From Mariprofundaceae bacterium (GTDB lineage: Bacteria; Pseudomonadota; Zetaproteobacteria; Mariprofundales; Mariprofundaceae): DNA of 6,590 nt. Made by a program: the position numbers and the translations under genes. Below, in pieces: positions 1 through 6,295 of this stretch. The stretch covers positions 1 through 6,590 of the forward strand of contig JAUZQT010000095.1 in assembly GCA_030950825.1 (NCBI GenBank), written 5' to 3'. The notes under the pieces were generated by a model. It did no database searches. It saw only the letters and a program-made list of their open reading frames with translations, and was not told where the DNA came from. Position 1 is the first letter of the stretch; each line of letters starts with the position of its first letter.

Positions 1-81
1 TGCATTTTAGCCCTTTTGACAAGAGACAGGGCATAAGCGGAAGTAAACCCAAAAAAGATATTTTCTAATATAGAACCGGGC

Positions 82-145
82 TTGTCCAACAAACGGTTCA
101 GATCGTGGTTCGTTCCTCACACGATCTAACCTTATTCGTTATCAA
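82..145. repeat. Imperfect 64-nt palindrome
   Basis: Two 26-nt arms (82-107 and 120-145) surround a 12-nt centre. The inner 8 bp pair perfectly (AGATCGTG with CACGATCT). Outward, GGTT, AA, AAC and TTG also pair, separated by bulges including an unpaired C at 99, about 20 paired positions per arm. A long stem with unpaired extra bases, plus GTCCAAC at 84-90 that fits the integron R-box form RYYYAAC, resembles an attC site. The partner box at 138-144 (GTTATCA) does not fit GTTRRRY. No T-run follows on either strand, so it is not an obvious terminator. Its function is unknown. Confidence 0.55.
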
Positions 146-149
146 TGGA

Positions 150-204
150 CCTCGTACTTCGACAAGCTCAGTATCCTGTTTACTGAGCTTGTCGAAGTAC
201 GAGG
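150..204. repeat. Perfect hairpin, 24-bp arms, 7-nt loop
   Basis: Bases 150-173 and 181-204 are exact reverse complements around the loop TCCTGTT. The arms contain CTTCGACAAGCTCAGTA and its complement. From memory, hairpins built on CTTCGACAAGCTCAG recur in many unrelated bacterial genomes as dispersed intergenic repeats, so this is probably one such REP-like unit and not a site specific to this operon. No T-tract follows the stem on either strand, so intrinsic termination is not supported, although so strong a stem could protect mRNA 3' ends. Confidence 0.85.
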
Positions 205-235
205 ATGAACTGTGCTTAGAGTCAAGTTATTTTTT

Positions 236-262
236 AATCAATGGGGTCAGACTCGATTGATT
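236..262. repeat. REP-like motif, AATCAAT / ATTGATT around GGGGTCAGACTCG
   Basis: AATCAAT (236-242) and ATTGATT (256-262) are exact inverted heptamers enclosing GGGGTCAGACTCG. From memory, GGGGTCAGAC-type motifs are common beside REP-associated tyrosine transposase genes in proteobacteria. No such transposase gene is in this window. It may be a solo repeat unit left by such a system. The identification rests on motif recall only. Confidence 0.4.
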
Positions 263-276
263 TTCCGTGCCCATTT

Positions 277-352
277 CTAACCCGCATTATTCACAAATGC
301 TGCCGCGCCCTCGCTTGCTCCTTTGTCCGCAACGAATCCTTTGCCAATCGTC
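277..352 (-). mobile_element. Fragment of a MITE/IS end with CTAA flank
   Basis: The end reads CCCGCATTATTCACAAAT from 281, directly preceded by CTAA (277-280), a plausible 4-nt target duplication. Bases 278-306 match 27 of 29 positions of the MITE end at 6322-6350. Bases from 307 to about 352 match the last 46 bases of the window at about 83% in inverted orientation. No opposite inverted terminus is found between 352 and thiD, so this looks like a one-ended remnant. Read on the minus strand, one frame ends in FVNNAG followed by a stop made from the TTAG flank. Four-base TTAA-like targets recall IS1380-type elements, but that family assignment is an inference. Confidence 0.6.
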
Positions 353-393
353 GCTCATGAGTTTTGCAAGTGGCTCTTATGGTATGCGTTTTT

Positions 394-1140
394 TTATTGC
401 CGTTGCAAATATGTAATCGAAATGTCACAAGCATCATGCAATGATTTTCCCAGTGCTATATTGGCTGCAATTGCTGATGCCAAGCGACAGCCTGTACCAT
501 GTAGTTGTTCTTGATTCCAAGCTTGTTTTGGATGGGCAAACAATGCCACATCGCCACTTTTTTCGCACAGGACATCCGTGCATATATCGCCGTCAGAGTG
601 CCCGCCTTTAAGTAAAACGGCACAGCCAAGCTGTATCGTCAGTGCGGCTGTGTCTTCCACAATATCATCAATATCACGCCCTAAAAATATAGCTGCTTCT
701 GATAAGTTCGGTGTTAACAATGTGGCGTGTTTGATGAGCGTGTGTTTTAACGTTTCAATAGCACCGATATCAAGCAATGGGCGACCGCTGGTGGATACCA
801 TCACAGGATCAATAATTAAGGGTTTATGACGGTGATACAAATCCAAACATGCAGAAATAGTGGCAATGTGTTCGGCATCCAAAAGCATGCCCGTTTTAAT
901 GGCGGCAATATCATAGGCATCAAATGCAGCGTGCAATTCAGCATCCAGTTGGGCTAGAGAAACAGGTTCAATACGGTAAATTCTCTGATGACTTTGTGCG
1001 GTTAATGCAGTGATTGCGCAGCGACCTTGTGTAGAAAATGCCTCAAACATACGCAAATCAGCTTGAATCCCTGCACCACCACATGAATCCGAACCGCCAA
1101 TGCTCAAGCAAATGGGCTGGTGTTTGAAATCGTTATTCAT
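394..1140 (-). CDS. thiD: Hydroxymethylpyrimidine (phosphate) kinase ThiD, short C-terminus
   Basis: This is the ribokinase-fold enzyme that phosphorylates HMP and HMP-P to HMP-PP, the pyrimidine partner used by ThiE, in the cytoplasm. The 248-residue protein shows the substrate-binding segment GGSDSCGGAGIQAD (about 15-28), DPVM (111-114), LLTPNLSEA (141-149) and the anion-hole HGTGC (214-218), whose Cys218 position is typical. The chosen ATG at 1140 overlaps the thiE stop as ATGA and has GGAA six bases upstream; an in-frame ATG at 1152 is the alternative. The protein ends only about 30 residues after HGTGC, whereas family members usually run some 45-55 residues further and total near 265. 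The missing tail lies where repeat-derived sequence starts downstream. The catalytic core is intact, so I expect activity, but stability could be affected. Confidence 0.93.
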   Translation of the reverse strand: MNNDFKHQPICLSIGGSDSCGGAGIQADLRMFEAFSTQGRCAITALTAQSHQRIYRIEPVSLAQLDAELHAAFDAYDIAAIKTGMLLDAEHIATISACLDLYHRHKPLIIDPVMVSTSGRPLLDIGAIETLKHTLIKHATLLTPNLSEAAIFLGRDIDDIVEDTAALTIQLGCAVLLKGGHSDGDICTDVLCEKSGDVALFAHPKQAWNQEQLHGTGCRLASAIAANIALGKSLHDACDISITYLQRQ

Positions 1141-1790
1141 GCTTTGTTCCATCGTTCAATCAGCTCCCTTGCTTTGCTCTCAATATGGTCAGCCGAGAAC
1201 AAACCTGAAATGATAGCCGCAGATGTTGCTCCGGCATGTTTAATGGATGCAATATTTTCAGTCGTGATACCGCCAATGGCGCAAATATTGCTATCTGGAA
1301 ACATTTGTCGCGCTTTATTCAAGCGTGGTAAGCCCAGTACGGGAACATCAGGTTTGCTACGACTGCCAAACACTGCACCAAAAGATACATAGTCAGCCCC
1401 ATGTTCCAAAGCCAGTTTGGCAAACATGGCATCAGCACGGCAGGTAATGCCGATGAGCATATGATCGCCAACGTCGGCGCGGATGTTGGCAAGCTTAGCG
1501 ACATCGTCGCGACCCAGATGTACGCCGTCAGCATGCGCCTCGTTGGCCAATTGTACGGAGTCATTGATGATCAATTGAGCACCATAAACGGTGGTGCATT
1601 CCCGCAATGCTTTGGCACGCTTGAACGCACGTTTATAAGCTGATTTTTTATCCCGAAACTGCAGCGTTTGAATGCCGCCCTTTAAGGCATTTTCAGCTTT
1701 TTCCAACAAGCAGTCGGTATCCAAGTCCGCTGGTAAAATAGCATAAACACCACGAATGTATTTTTGTTCCATACTGGTTTTCTGGAGCAT
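1137..1790 (-). CDS. thiE: Thiamine-phosphate synthase ThiE
   Basis: This cytoplasmic TIM-barrel enzyme joins HMP-PP and the thiazole phosphate to give thiamine monophosphate. The 217-residue protein is full length for the family. Visible motifs are TLQFRDKK (42-49) for pyrophosphate and pyrimidine binding, INDS (75-78), ADGVHLG (87-93), FGAVFGSRSKPD (138-149), which corresponds to the usual F-P-T-x-T-K-P loop, and AIGGIT (171-176). The segment after IGI reads TCRAD where many homologues have S-x-H or SCY, a mild deviation. The ATG at 1790 shares one base with the gph stop (TGATG); a TTG one codon earlier and an ATG at codon 7 are less likely. Overlap with both neighbours implies a gph-thiE-thiD transcript with coupled translation. 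No TPP riboswitch is visible next to it. Confidence 0.94.
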   Translation of the reverse strand: MLQKTSMEQKYIRGVYAILPADLDTDCLLEKAENALKGGIQTLQFRDKKSAYKRAFKRAKALRECTTVYGAQLIINDSVQLANEAHADGVHLGRDDVAKLANIRADVGDHMLIGITCRADAMFAKLALEHGADYVSFGAVFGSRSKPDVPVLGLPRLNKARQMFPDSNICAIGGITTENIASIKHAGATSAAIISGLFSADHIESKARELIERWNKA

Positions 1791-2443
1791 CAATCCAGAA
1801 CTTTTAATAAATCAGTAAAATGAGCTAAGCTTACAACACGCTGGGCATATTCTTCGGGCACATCTTGATAACCATGTTCTGCAAATGCGACAAGGTGACA
1901 CTTTGCAGCAAAACCAGCCTCAACATCAAAGCGTGTATCTCCGACCATGACCGTATCTGTAGGATCAACGCCCATAGCACGGCAGCATTGCAGCAACATA
2001 TCGGGAGCAGGCTTTTTGGCAAAACCATCTTCAGGTGATAAGGCCAATGTCATATAATCATCCAAACCTAAGGCTTCGGTTACTTTGATGCGCGCCTTGG
2101 CAGGTTTTGCTGTTACAATACACATGGGTAAACCCTTGGCCTTGATCGCATCCAGTGTGTCCTTGACTCCTGGAAGCATGGTTCCTTCATCGGCTGGGTG
2201 CTGTTCATAAAAGTCTGCAAAAGCATGGTACATTGCCATGGTATCTGGGTGATCCATGGGTTTTCCAAGCACATTGGAGGCAAGTTTTTGCGCACCACCA
2301 CCCACATGTGGCTGGGTTTCTGCAATGCTCATTTGGAAATCATAATCCAATGATTTCAATGCACGATTGGCATTGGCACATATATCTGGCAAGGCATCAA
2401 TCAATGTGCCATCCAAATCAAAAATAAATGCTTTTATGCTCAT
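1790..2443 (-). CDS. gph: HAD phosphatase, phosphoglycolate phosphatase type
   Basis: This is a cytoplasmic HAD-superfamily hydrolase of 217 residues. Motif I is FDLDGT with nucleophile Asp9 and Asp11, motif II is the Thr111 in IVTAKP, motif III is Lys144 in KKPAPDM, and motif IV is VGDTRFD with Asp169 and Asp173. The helical cap between residues 15 and 80 and the opening DLDGTLID match Gph, which removes phosphate from 2-phosphoglycolate formed in DNA repair or by RuBisCO oxygenation. HAD specificity cannot be read from motifs alone, and tight coupling to thiE leaves open a role on a thiamine phosphate. The ATG is preceded by GAGGG with short spacing, seven bases after the queG stop, so this start is well supported. 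Confidence 0.88.
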   Translation of the reverse strand: MSIKAFIFDLDGTLIDALPDICANANRALKSLDYDFQMSIAETQPHVGGGAQKLASNVLGKPMDHPDTMAMYHAFADFYEQHPADEGTMLPGVKDTLDAIKAKGLPMCIVTAKPAKARIKVTEALGLDDYMTLALSPEDGFAKKPAPDMLLQCCRAMGVDPTDTVMVGDTRFDVEAGFAAKCHLVAFAEHGYQDVPEEYAQRVVSLAHFTDLLKVLD

Positions 2444-2450
2444 ATATCCC

Positions 2451-3617
2451 TCACTTTGGGCTCAAGACGGCCTCAATTTCTGTTAAAACTTCAATATTAT
2501 TTTCTTTTGTCTTCAATGCCAGCAAGGTTTTACGGAATACCTCAGGCGCGTTACCCATACCTTGCCATTGGTACAATATTGCCAGAGCCCAAATGGCATG
2601 GGCACGAATTAAAGGCTCTGAATCATCCAACACACTGTGCAACAAAGGAATAAAGTTTGTGTTGCCTGAGTTGCCCATGGCAATACAAACATTGCGTAAT
2701 AATGCTGCCCGCCCAGTACGTTTTACAGGCGATTTCCGAAAGCGCTGGCGAAACGCCTGCTCATTCAAATGCAGCAGGCTAGCAAGTTCGGGCAAGATGT
2801 TCTCCCCGTGTGGCGTAAGGAGATCACGATCAGGTGTTTGAGCCTTTTGATTCCAAGGGCATATAGCCTGACAGTCATCACAGCCATAAATATGATTGCC
2901 CATTAAAGGACGAAGTTTAGGGGCGATAACGCCCTTATATTCAATGGTTAAATAAGAAATACATAGATTTGCATCGACCACATATGGCGCAACAATTGCT
3001 TTTGTTGGGCATATATCCATACAGGCGATACAACGCCCACAATGTGCTGTTGCCTCTTGATCAGCGCTAAGCTTTGCACTGGTAAACAACTCACCCAACA
3101 TCATCCAAGAGCCATGTTGACGGTGAATGCTTAGGCTATGTTTGCCTTGCCAAGCTAGGCCCGATGCTGCTGCCAAAGCATGCTCCAATACAGGGGCTGT
3201 ATCGACATAAACCCGTTGCTCATGCTGCCCAAGCAGTAAATCCAAGTCGCGTGCCAACGCTTTGAGGCGTTTTTTCATGATGTCATGATAATCCATACCA
3301 TGGGCATAAGCGGCGATAATTCCTTGACGCTTAGAGGAAATGGCTTCTTCTAAGCTGTATGGTGGTGGTGTATGGCGCATGGCTAGAGAAATAACTGTTT
3401 GCACATGATTCATCATGGTGCTTGGATCTTTTCTGCGTTCAAGCCTGCTTTCTTCGGCCATCCATGCCATATCTGCATACATCTTATGATCAACCCAAGC
3501 ATCCAAAGCCTGACGATCAACGTGCTTTATCTTAGGGCGCGAAAAGTGACACAGCTCAAAGCCATGTTGATAAGCGTAATTACGGATAGATTTTCGCAAA
3601 TCAATGGGCAAATTCAT
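2451..3617 (-). CDS. queG: Epoxyqueuosine reductase QueG
   Basis: This cytoplasmic cobalamin and iron-sulfur enzyme makes the last step of queuosine synthesis, reducing epoxyqueuosine to queuosine in the tRNA wobble position. The 388-residue protein has the catalytic segment VDTAPVLEHALA (138-149) with Asp139 at the proton-donor position, followed by the SGLAWQGKH signature (152-160). Two 4Fe-4S sets follow: CGRCIACMDICP (Cys193, 196, 199, 203), then Cys219 with CDDCQAICPW (Cys246, 249, 253). A C-terminal HEAT-like helical part covers about 300-388, the tRNA-binding region in characterised QueG. The ATG at 3617 has only a weak ribosome site (GCAAG close to it), yet the N-terminus fits the family. 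It follows msrB after a 100-nt gap and precedes gph by 7 nt. Confidence 0.95.
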   Translation of the reverse strand: MNLPIDLRKSIRNYAYQHGFELCHFSRPKIKHVDRQALDAWVDHKMYADMAWMAEESRLERRKDPSTMMNHVQTVISLAMRHTPPPYSLEEAISSKRQGIIAAYAHGMDYHDIMKKRLKALARDLDLLLGQHEQRVYVDTAPVLEHALAAASGLAWQGKHSLSIHRQHGSWMMLGELFTSAKLSADQEATAHCGRCIACMDICPTKAIVAPYVVDANLCISYLTIEYKGVIAPKLRPLMGNHIYGCDDCQAICPWNQKAQTPDRDLLTPHGENILPELASLLHLNEQAFRQRFRKSPVKRTGRAALLRNVCIAMGNSGNTNFIPLLHSVLDDSEPLIRAHAIWALAILYQWQGMGNAPEVFRKTLLALKTKENNIEVLTEIEAVLSPK

Positions 3618-3717
3618 CTTGCTAAGAAAGGGGAATTAAGAGGATTCATATGCAGCTGGCAGGGTATGTATATGCATTGGATGTTTTTTTGCTGGGATAT
3701 GTGTGAGGGCTAAAAAA

Positions 3718-4206
3718 TTATATTGGGATAAATTTCAGCGCTACACCATTATTGCACCAGCGTTGGCCCGTTGGCGCTGGCCCATCTTGAAATATATGCC
3801 CCTGATGCCCGCCACAGCGCACACAATGATACTCTGTACGTGGAAAAATCATTTTAAAGTCACGTTTCGTTTCAGTATGTCCATCAATAGCTTGGTAAAA
3901 GCTTGGCCAACCAGTGCCGCTATCAAATTTTGTATTTGATTCAAATAGCGGTAATTCACAAGCTGCACACACATATTCGCCATCACCATATTCTTTATTC
4001 AAGACACTGCTGAATGGCCGCTCTGTACCTGCCTTTCGTAGTACATTAAACTGTTCAGGTGTTAAAATATCTTTCCACTCTTGATCAGTTTTTACAATTT
4101 TATCAGCCATCTCATATTTCCTTTTAGCACTGCCCAATAGTTGATGTGGAAGTAGTAATGCCGTTGCAGAGAACACCAAGCCTGCTAAAAATACACGCCT
4201 ATTCAC
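3718..4206 (-). CDS. msrB: Peptide-methionine (R)-S-oxide reductase MsrB with Tat-like leader
   Basis: This enzyme reduces the R form of methionine sulfoxide in proteins. From the GTG at 4206 the protein has 162 residues. It begins with NRRVFLAG, a good Tat twin-arginine pattern, a hydrophobic stretch to about 19 and a possible cleavage after LLGSA (about 23-27), so export to the periplasm is likely. The MsrB fold follows: zinc pairs Cys80/Cys83 and Cys128/Cys131, SGTGWPSF (96-103), HQGHIF (134-139) and RWCNNG with catalytic Cys151. Thr98 occupies the place of the usual resolving Cys, and no spare Cys is present. GTG 4206 is preferred because GGGGGA lies just upstream and it overlaps the msrA stop by 8 nt; a GTG at 4242 is possible. 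An internal ATG at 4110 would yield a leaderless cytoplasmic form. Confidence 0.92.
   Translation of the reverse strand: MNRRVFLAGLVFSATALLLPHQLLGSAKRKYEMADKIVKTDQEWKDILTPEQFNVLRKAGTERPFSSVLNKEYGDGEYVCAACELPLFESNTKFDSGTGWPSFYQAIDGHTETKRDFKMIFPRTEYHCVRCGGHQGHIFQDGPAPTGQRWCNNGVALKFIPI
4108..4124 (-). promoter_or_regulatory. Candidate internal ribosome site and start in msrB
   Basis: AAAGGA (4119-4124 on the minus strand) sits 8 bases before an in-frame ATG at 4110, which begins MADKIVKTDQEW, the way leaderless cytoplasmic MsrB proteins often begin. Initiation here would give about 130 residues without the Tat leader, close to the length of ordinary MsrB. The site may be a leftover of an ancestral start before a leader was added, or a working second start. 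Only the sequence pattern supports it. Confidence 0.4.
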
Positions 4207-4804
4207 CTTTATTCCCCCAAAGCTCTTGCAAACGTTGATCACGTCCGCAGTTGTAACGATAAAATCGGTAGCGTACAGGATTCTTTAAATAATAATTTTG
4301 ATGATATGATTCAGCAGGCCAAAACGTGCCTACAGGGCTTATTTCAGTCATAATACTCTGTTTAAAGGGTTTGTTTTTTTGTAATGTGGCCTTTGAATCC
4401 TCAGCCAACGTTCTTTGTTTCTCACTGTGATAAAAAATACCGGGTCTGTATTGTGAGCCAACATCGCAAAACTGCCGATTGGCCGTTGTTGGGTCAGAGT
4501 TTCGCCAGTAAACACCCAATAATGTTTCATAACTGACTTTTTCAGGATTAAAAACAAGCTGCACAGCTTCAGTATGCCCCGTTTCGCCTGCTGATACTTC
4601 TTGATATGTTGGATTTTCTTTGAATCCTCCAACATAACCCGACGTTGTAGATAGCACACCATCCAACGCATCAAAAGGATGCTCCATACACCAAAAACAA
4701 CCACCAGCAAATGTTGCTTTCTCTAAGCTGTTTTTTTCTAACTCATTAGCAAAAACCATAGTGCTCACCCATAACATCATACACAAAATTCCCAACTCTC
4801 GCAT
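4199..4804 (-). CDS. msrA: Peptide-methionine (S)-S-oxide reductase MsrA, exported
   Basis: This enzyme reduces the S form of methionine sulfoxide in proteins. The 201-residue protein starts with a Sec-type signal (MRELGILCMMLWVSTMVFA, likely cut after VFA at 19), so it should act in the periplasm. The catalytic motif GGCFWCME gives Cys36 and Glu41; SGYVGG (55-60), TGHTEA (75-80), CDVGSQYR (113-120) and ESYHQNYY (165-172) are family landmarks, and Cys186 in YNCGRDQRL is the likely resolving residue. An AGGAGG lies four bases before the ATG, supporting the start. The stop overlaps msrB by 8 nt, so the two stereospecific reductases are probably made together, matching the fused MsrAB systems that repair envelope proteins in other bacteria. 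Confidence 0.95.
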   Translation of the reverse strand: MRELGILCMMLWVSTMVFANELEKNSLEKATFAGGCFWCMEHPFDALDGVLSTTSGYVGGFKENPTYQEVSAGETGHTEAVQLVFNPEKVSYETLLGVYWRNSDPTTANRQFCDVGSQYRPGIFYHSEKQRTLAEDSKATLQKNKPFKQSIMTEISPVGTFWPAESYHQNYYLKNPVRYRFYRYNCGRDQRLQELWGNKGE

Positions 4805-4808
4805 GCAG

Positions 4809-4814
4809 CCTCCT
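4809..4814 (-). promoter_or_regulatory. Consensus ribosome binding site of msrA
   Basis: A perfect AGGAGG on the minus strand, four bases before the msrA ATG, is the strongest ribosome site in the run. It sits in the 38-nt gap after queD, next to a small AGCC/GGCT inverted pair (4815-4818 and 4829-4832). It fixes the signal-peptide form of MsrA as the start and suggests msrA is translated independently of queD, more strongly than its neighbours. Confidence 0.75.
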
Positions 4815-4842
4815 AGCCTGAATAATACGGCTTAAAAATACT

Positions 4843-5220
4843 TTAATCTGCCCAGTAATTAACCTTGGCAGTGCAAGTCTCGGCAATTTCGATGCGCGAC
4901 ACATGGAGGCGTTCATTATTCAAACGTTCAACCATTTCTTCAAACAATAAGCGGGCAACATTTTCACTGCTGGGGTTGATCGTGTCAAAGGGTTCAATAT
5001 CATTTAAATTATAGTGATCCCATTTTTTCAGGGCAGCTTTGAGCTCGGATTTCATGACTTTATAATCAATACCCAGACCCAAATTATCAAGCTCTGAGCA
5101 ACTGATAAAGAGCTTTACATGCCAGTTATGCCCATGCAGTCGTGCACAGTCCCCAGCATATCCGCGCAACTGATGTGCAGCGGAAAAATGGGTTTCAATA
5201 CTAAGCTCGTAGTGGGGCAC
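4843..5220 (-). CDS. queD: 6-carboxy-5,6,7,8-tetrahydropterin synthase QueD
   Basis: This cytoplasmic zinc enzyme of the tunnelling-fold family converts dihydroneopterin triphosphate to 6-carboxytetrahydropterin, the first dedicated step toward preQ1 and queuosine. The 125-residue protein is of normal length. Zinc ligands are His16 (HFSAAH), His29 and His31 (LHGHNW); Cys25 is the catalytic thiol; Asp68-His69 in KWDHYNLND and Glu114 in AETCTA complete the active site. The CxxxHGH spacing favours QueD over eukaryote-type PTPS. The start is GTG, with AAGGA six bases upstream inside the last codons of the actin-like gene and only 2 nt between the genes, so translation is probably coupled. queG lies two genes downstream, but queC, queE, queF and tgt are not in this window. 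Confidence 0.95.
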   Translation of the reverse strand: MPHYELSIETHFSAAHQLRGYAGDCARLHGHNWHVKLFISCSELDNLGLGIDYKVMKSELKAALKKWDHYNLNDIEPFDTINPSSENVARLLFEEMVERLNNERLHVSRIEIAETCTAKVNYWAD

Positions 5221-5222
5221 GT

Positions 5223-6269
5223 TTATTCCTTGGGTTTATTAAGCATGGGCTTTGCCCAAGTGTTGCGACCATATTTGAGATAGCCACGTACATTGTGCAA
5301 GCGGTAGTCAAGATCCTGTTCAATGGGGACAATCACGCCTTCTAGAAGCGGTTGTAAATAAGGCGCAAGTACTGCACCGCCACCACCTGTAATCATAATC
5401 GCGTCCATGTCCCAATCATCGCTCCAGATGCGGTTGGCATCTGAAGCAATATTGGCAGCCAGTTGCTGGAAAGCCAATTGGGTAATTTTCCTTAGATCAA
5501 AACCTTTGCCTCGAATTTTGATACTTCCAGTTTCAATAGCATCAAAAAGACGATACAGCTCGACATTGACACCACAGCTATCTTTTAGTTTATTGGCAAT
5601 CACTTCAAAAGCTTTGGATATACCATTTTGAGAGGTCAGGCTGCCACGCTCGGAATAACGTGCTTTATCTGAAATAGTATAATCACTGGTGCTGAAGCCA
5701 ACATCAATAATGCCAATTTTTTCGCTGGCAAAACGTTTCTCGGCGGCTTTACCTTCATCATCCAGCAATCGATCCATCACAGAGCCGATGGGTTGGGGAA
5801 TCACCCTTACATCAGAAATACCAAGTAAGAGCTCTTTGCGTTGCCCTTGGCTATTTGTGGTAACAATCGTATGAGAGCGACGAAGCATGCCTGCTAATTC
5901 AGATTTATATTGGCGGTAATGACCAATCGGTAAGCCAACGATAATTTTAAAGGATTGCCTGTCGTGAATCATAAAGCGCGATAAAGCGGCAAGCGCGAGT
6001 ATTTTTGTGGATGTCGCTATAAACTGGGTTTGATCAAGGGTGAACTGACGGTTCGAGCTTTGGCGCTCTGCCAACTCACCAACAAAGTATGATGTGTCAT
6101 CCAAGTCAATTTGTAAATGTTCATCCAATTGCTCATTTTGATTCAATAGAGATTCTTTAAATTGAAAATCAATGGCTTCACCATAAATAGATTTAAAGAC
6201 TTGGAAGTTTTCTCCATTGGTCGCTTTGGTAAAGCCGAAGCCAATATCAATGCCAATAATTGTGTCCAT
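5223..6269 (-). CDS. ParM/Alp-type actin-like ATPase
   Basis: This is a bacterial actin homologue of the plasmid-segregation type (ParM/StbA and Alp families, related to archaeal Ta0583-like proteins), expected to bind ATP and form cytoplasmic filaments. The 348-residue protein has phosphate-1 loop GIDIGFGFTKA (6-16), a VGLPIGHY segment (111-118), PQPIGS (159-164), phosphate-2 loop IIDVGFSTSD (187-196) and the adenosine-binding MITGGGGAVLAPY (292-304). The ATG at 6269 is preferred because AAGGG lies eight bases before it; a GTG at 6278 lacks a ribosome site. ParM genes normally sit beside parR and a repeated centromere; neither is seen here. Position at the head of a housekeeping run suggests a resident chromosomal gene, perhaps for positioning or segregation of something encoded elsewhere. 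The fold is clear; the role is not. Confidence 0.88.
   Translation of the reverse strand: MDTIIGIDIGFGFTKATNGENFQVFKSIYGEAIDFQFKESLLNQNEQLDEHLQIDLDDTSYFVGELAERQSSNRQFTLDQTQFIATSTKILALAALSRFMIHDRQSFKIIVGLPIGHYRQYKSELAGMLRRSHTIVTTNSQGQRKELLLGISDVRVIPQPIGSVMDRLLDDEGKAAEKRFASEKIGIIDVGFSTSDYTISDKARYSERGSLTSQNGISKAFEVIANKLKDSCGVNVELYRLFDAIETGSIKIRGKGFDLRKITQLAFQQLAANIASDANRIWSDDWDMDAIMITGGGGAVLAPYLQPLLEGVIVPIEQDLDYRLHNVRGYLKYGRNTWAKPMLNKPKE
5227..5231 (-). promoter_or_regulatory. queD ribosome site inside the actin-like gene end
   Basis: AAGGA on the minus strand ends six bases before the queD GTG and overlaps the last sense codons of the preceding gene. It decides the GTG start and places queD translation directly behind that of the actin-like protein. 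Confidence 0.65.
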
Positions 6270-6295
6270 ATGATTCACCCTTGCTTCACAGCATC

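Larger units (their letters stand above)
1..393. other. Gene-free, repeat-rich left flank
   Basis: No credible coding region is seen here on either strand. The stretch holds an imperfect 64-nt palindrome (82-145), a perfect hairpin (150-204), a GGGGTCAGACTC motif between short inverted heptamers (236-262) and a mobile-element end (277-352). Bases 1-81 contain only a weak 5-bp inverted repeat (GCCCT at 10-14, AGGGC at 28-32) and a TTCTA/TAGAA mini-palindrome (63-75). Bases 353-393 follow the thiD stop and show nothing I recognise. The density of unrelated repeats suggests an intergenic site that has accumulated insertions. I saw no stem followed by a T-run that would act as an intrinsic terminator for the leftward operon. 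Confidence 0.7.

Noticed and set aside
1..36. GCCCT/AGGGC inverted repeat as terminator of the leftward operon
   Set aside because: The stem is 5 bp and no T-run follows on the minus strand.
323..514. Plus-strand open frame of 63 codons at the thiD end
   Set aside because: It runs antisense through the end of thiD and the repeat fragment, has no recognisable motif and no ribosome site.
2428..2841. Plus-strand open frame of 137 codons
   Set aside because: It lies fully antisense to the well-supported queG gene and has no protein character that I recognise.
3618..3717. Promoter for queG in the msrB-queG gap
   Set aside because: TATACA and TATGAA resemble -10 boxes, but neither has a usable -35 at 16-18 nt, so I could not support a call.
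4814..4826. 13-base match TAGCCTGAATAAT also at 6453-6465
   Set aside because: One 13-mer shared within 6.6 kb is close to chance expectation, and the match does not continue into the rest of the element terminus.
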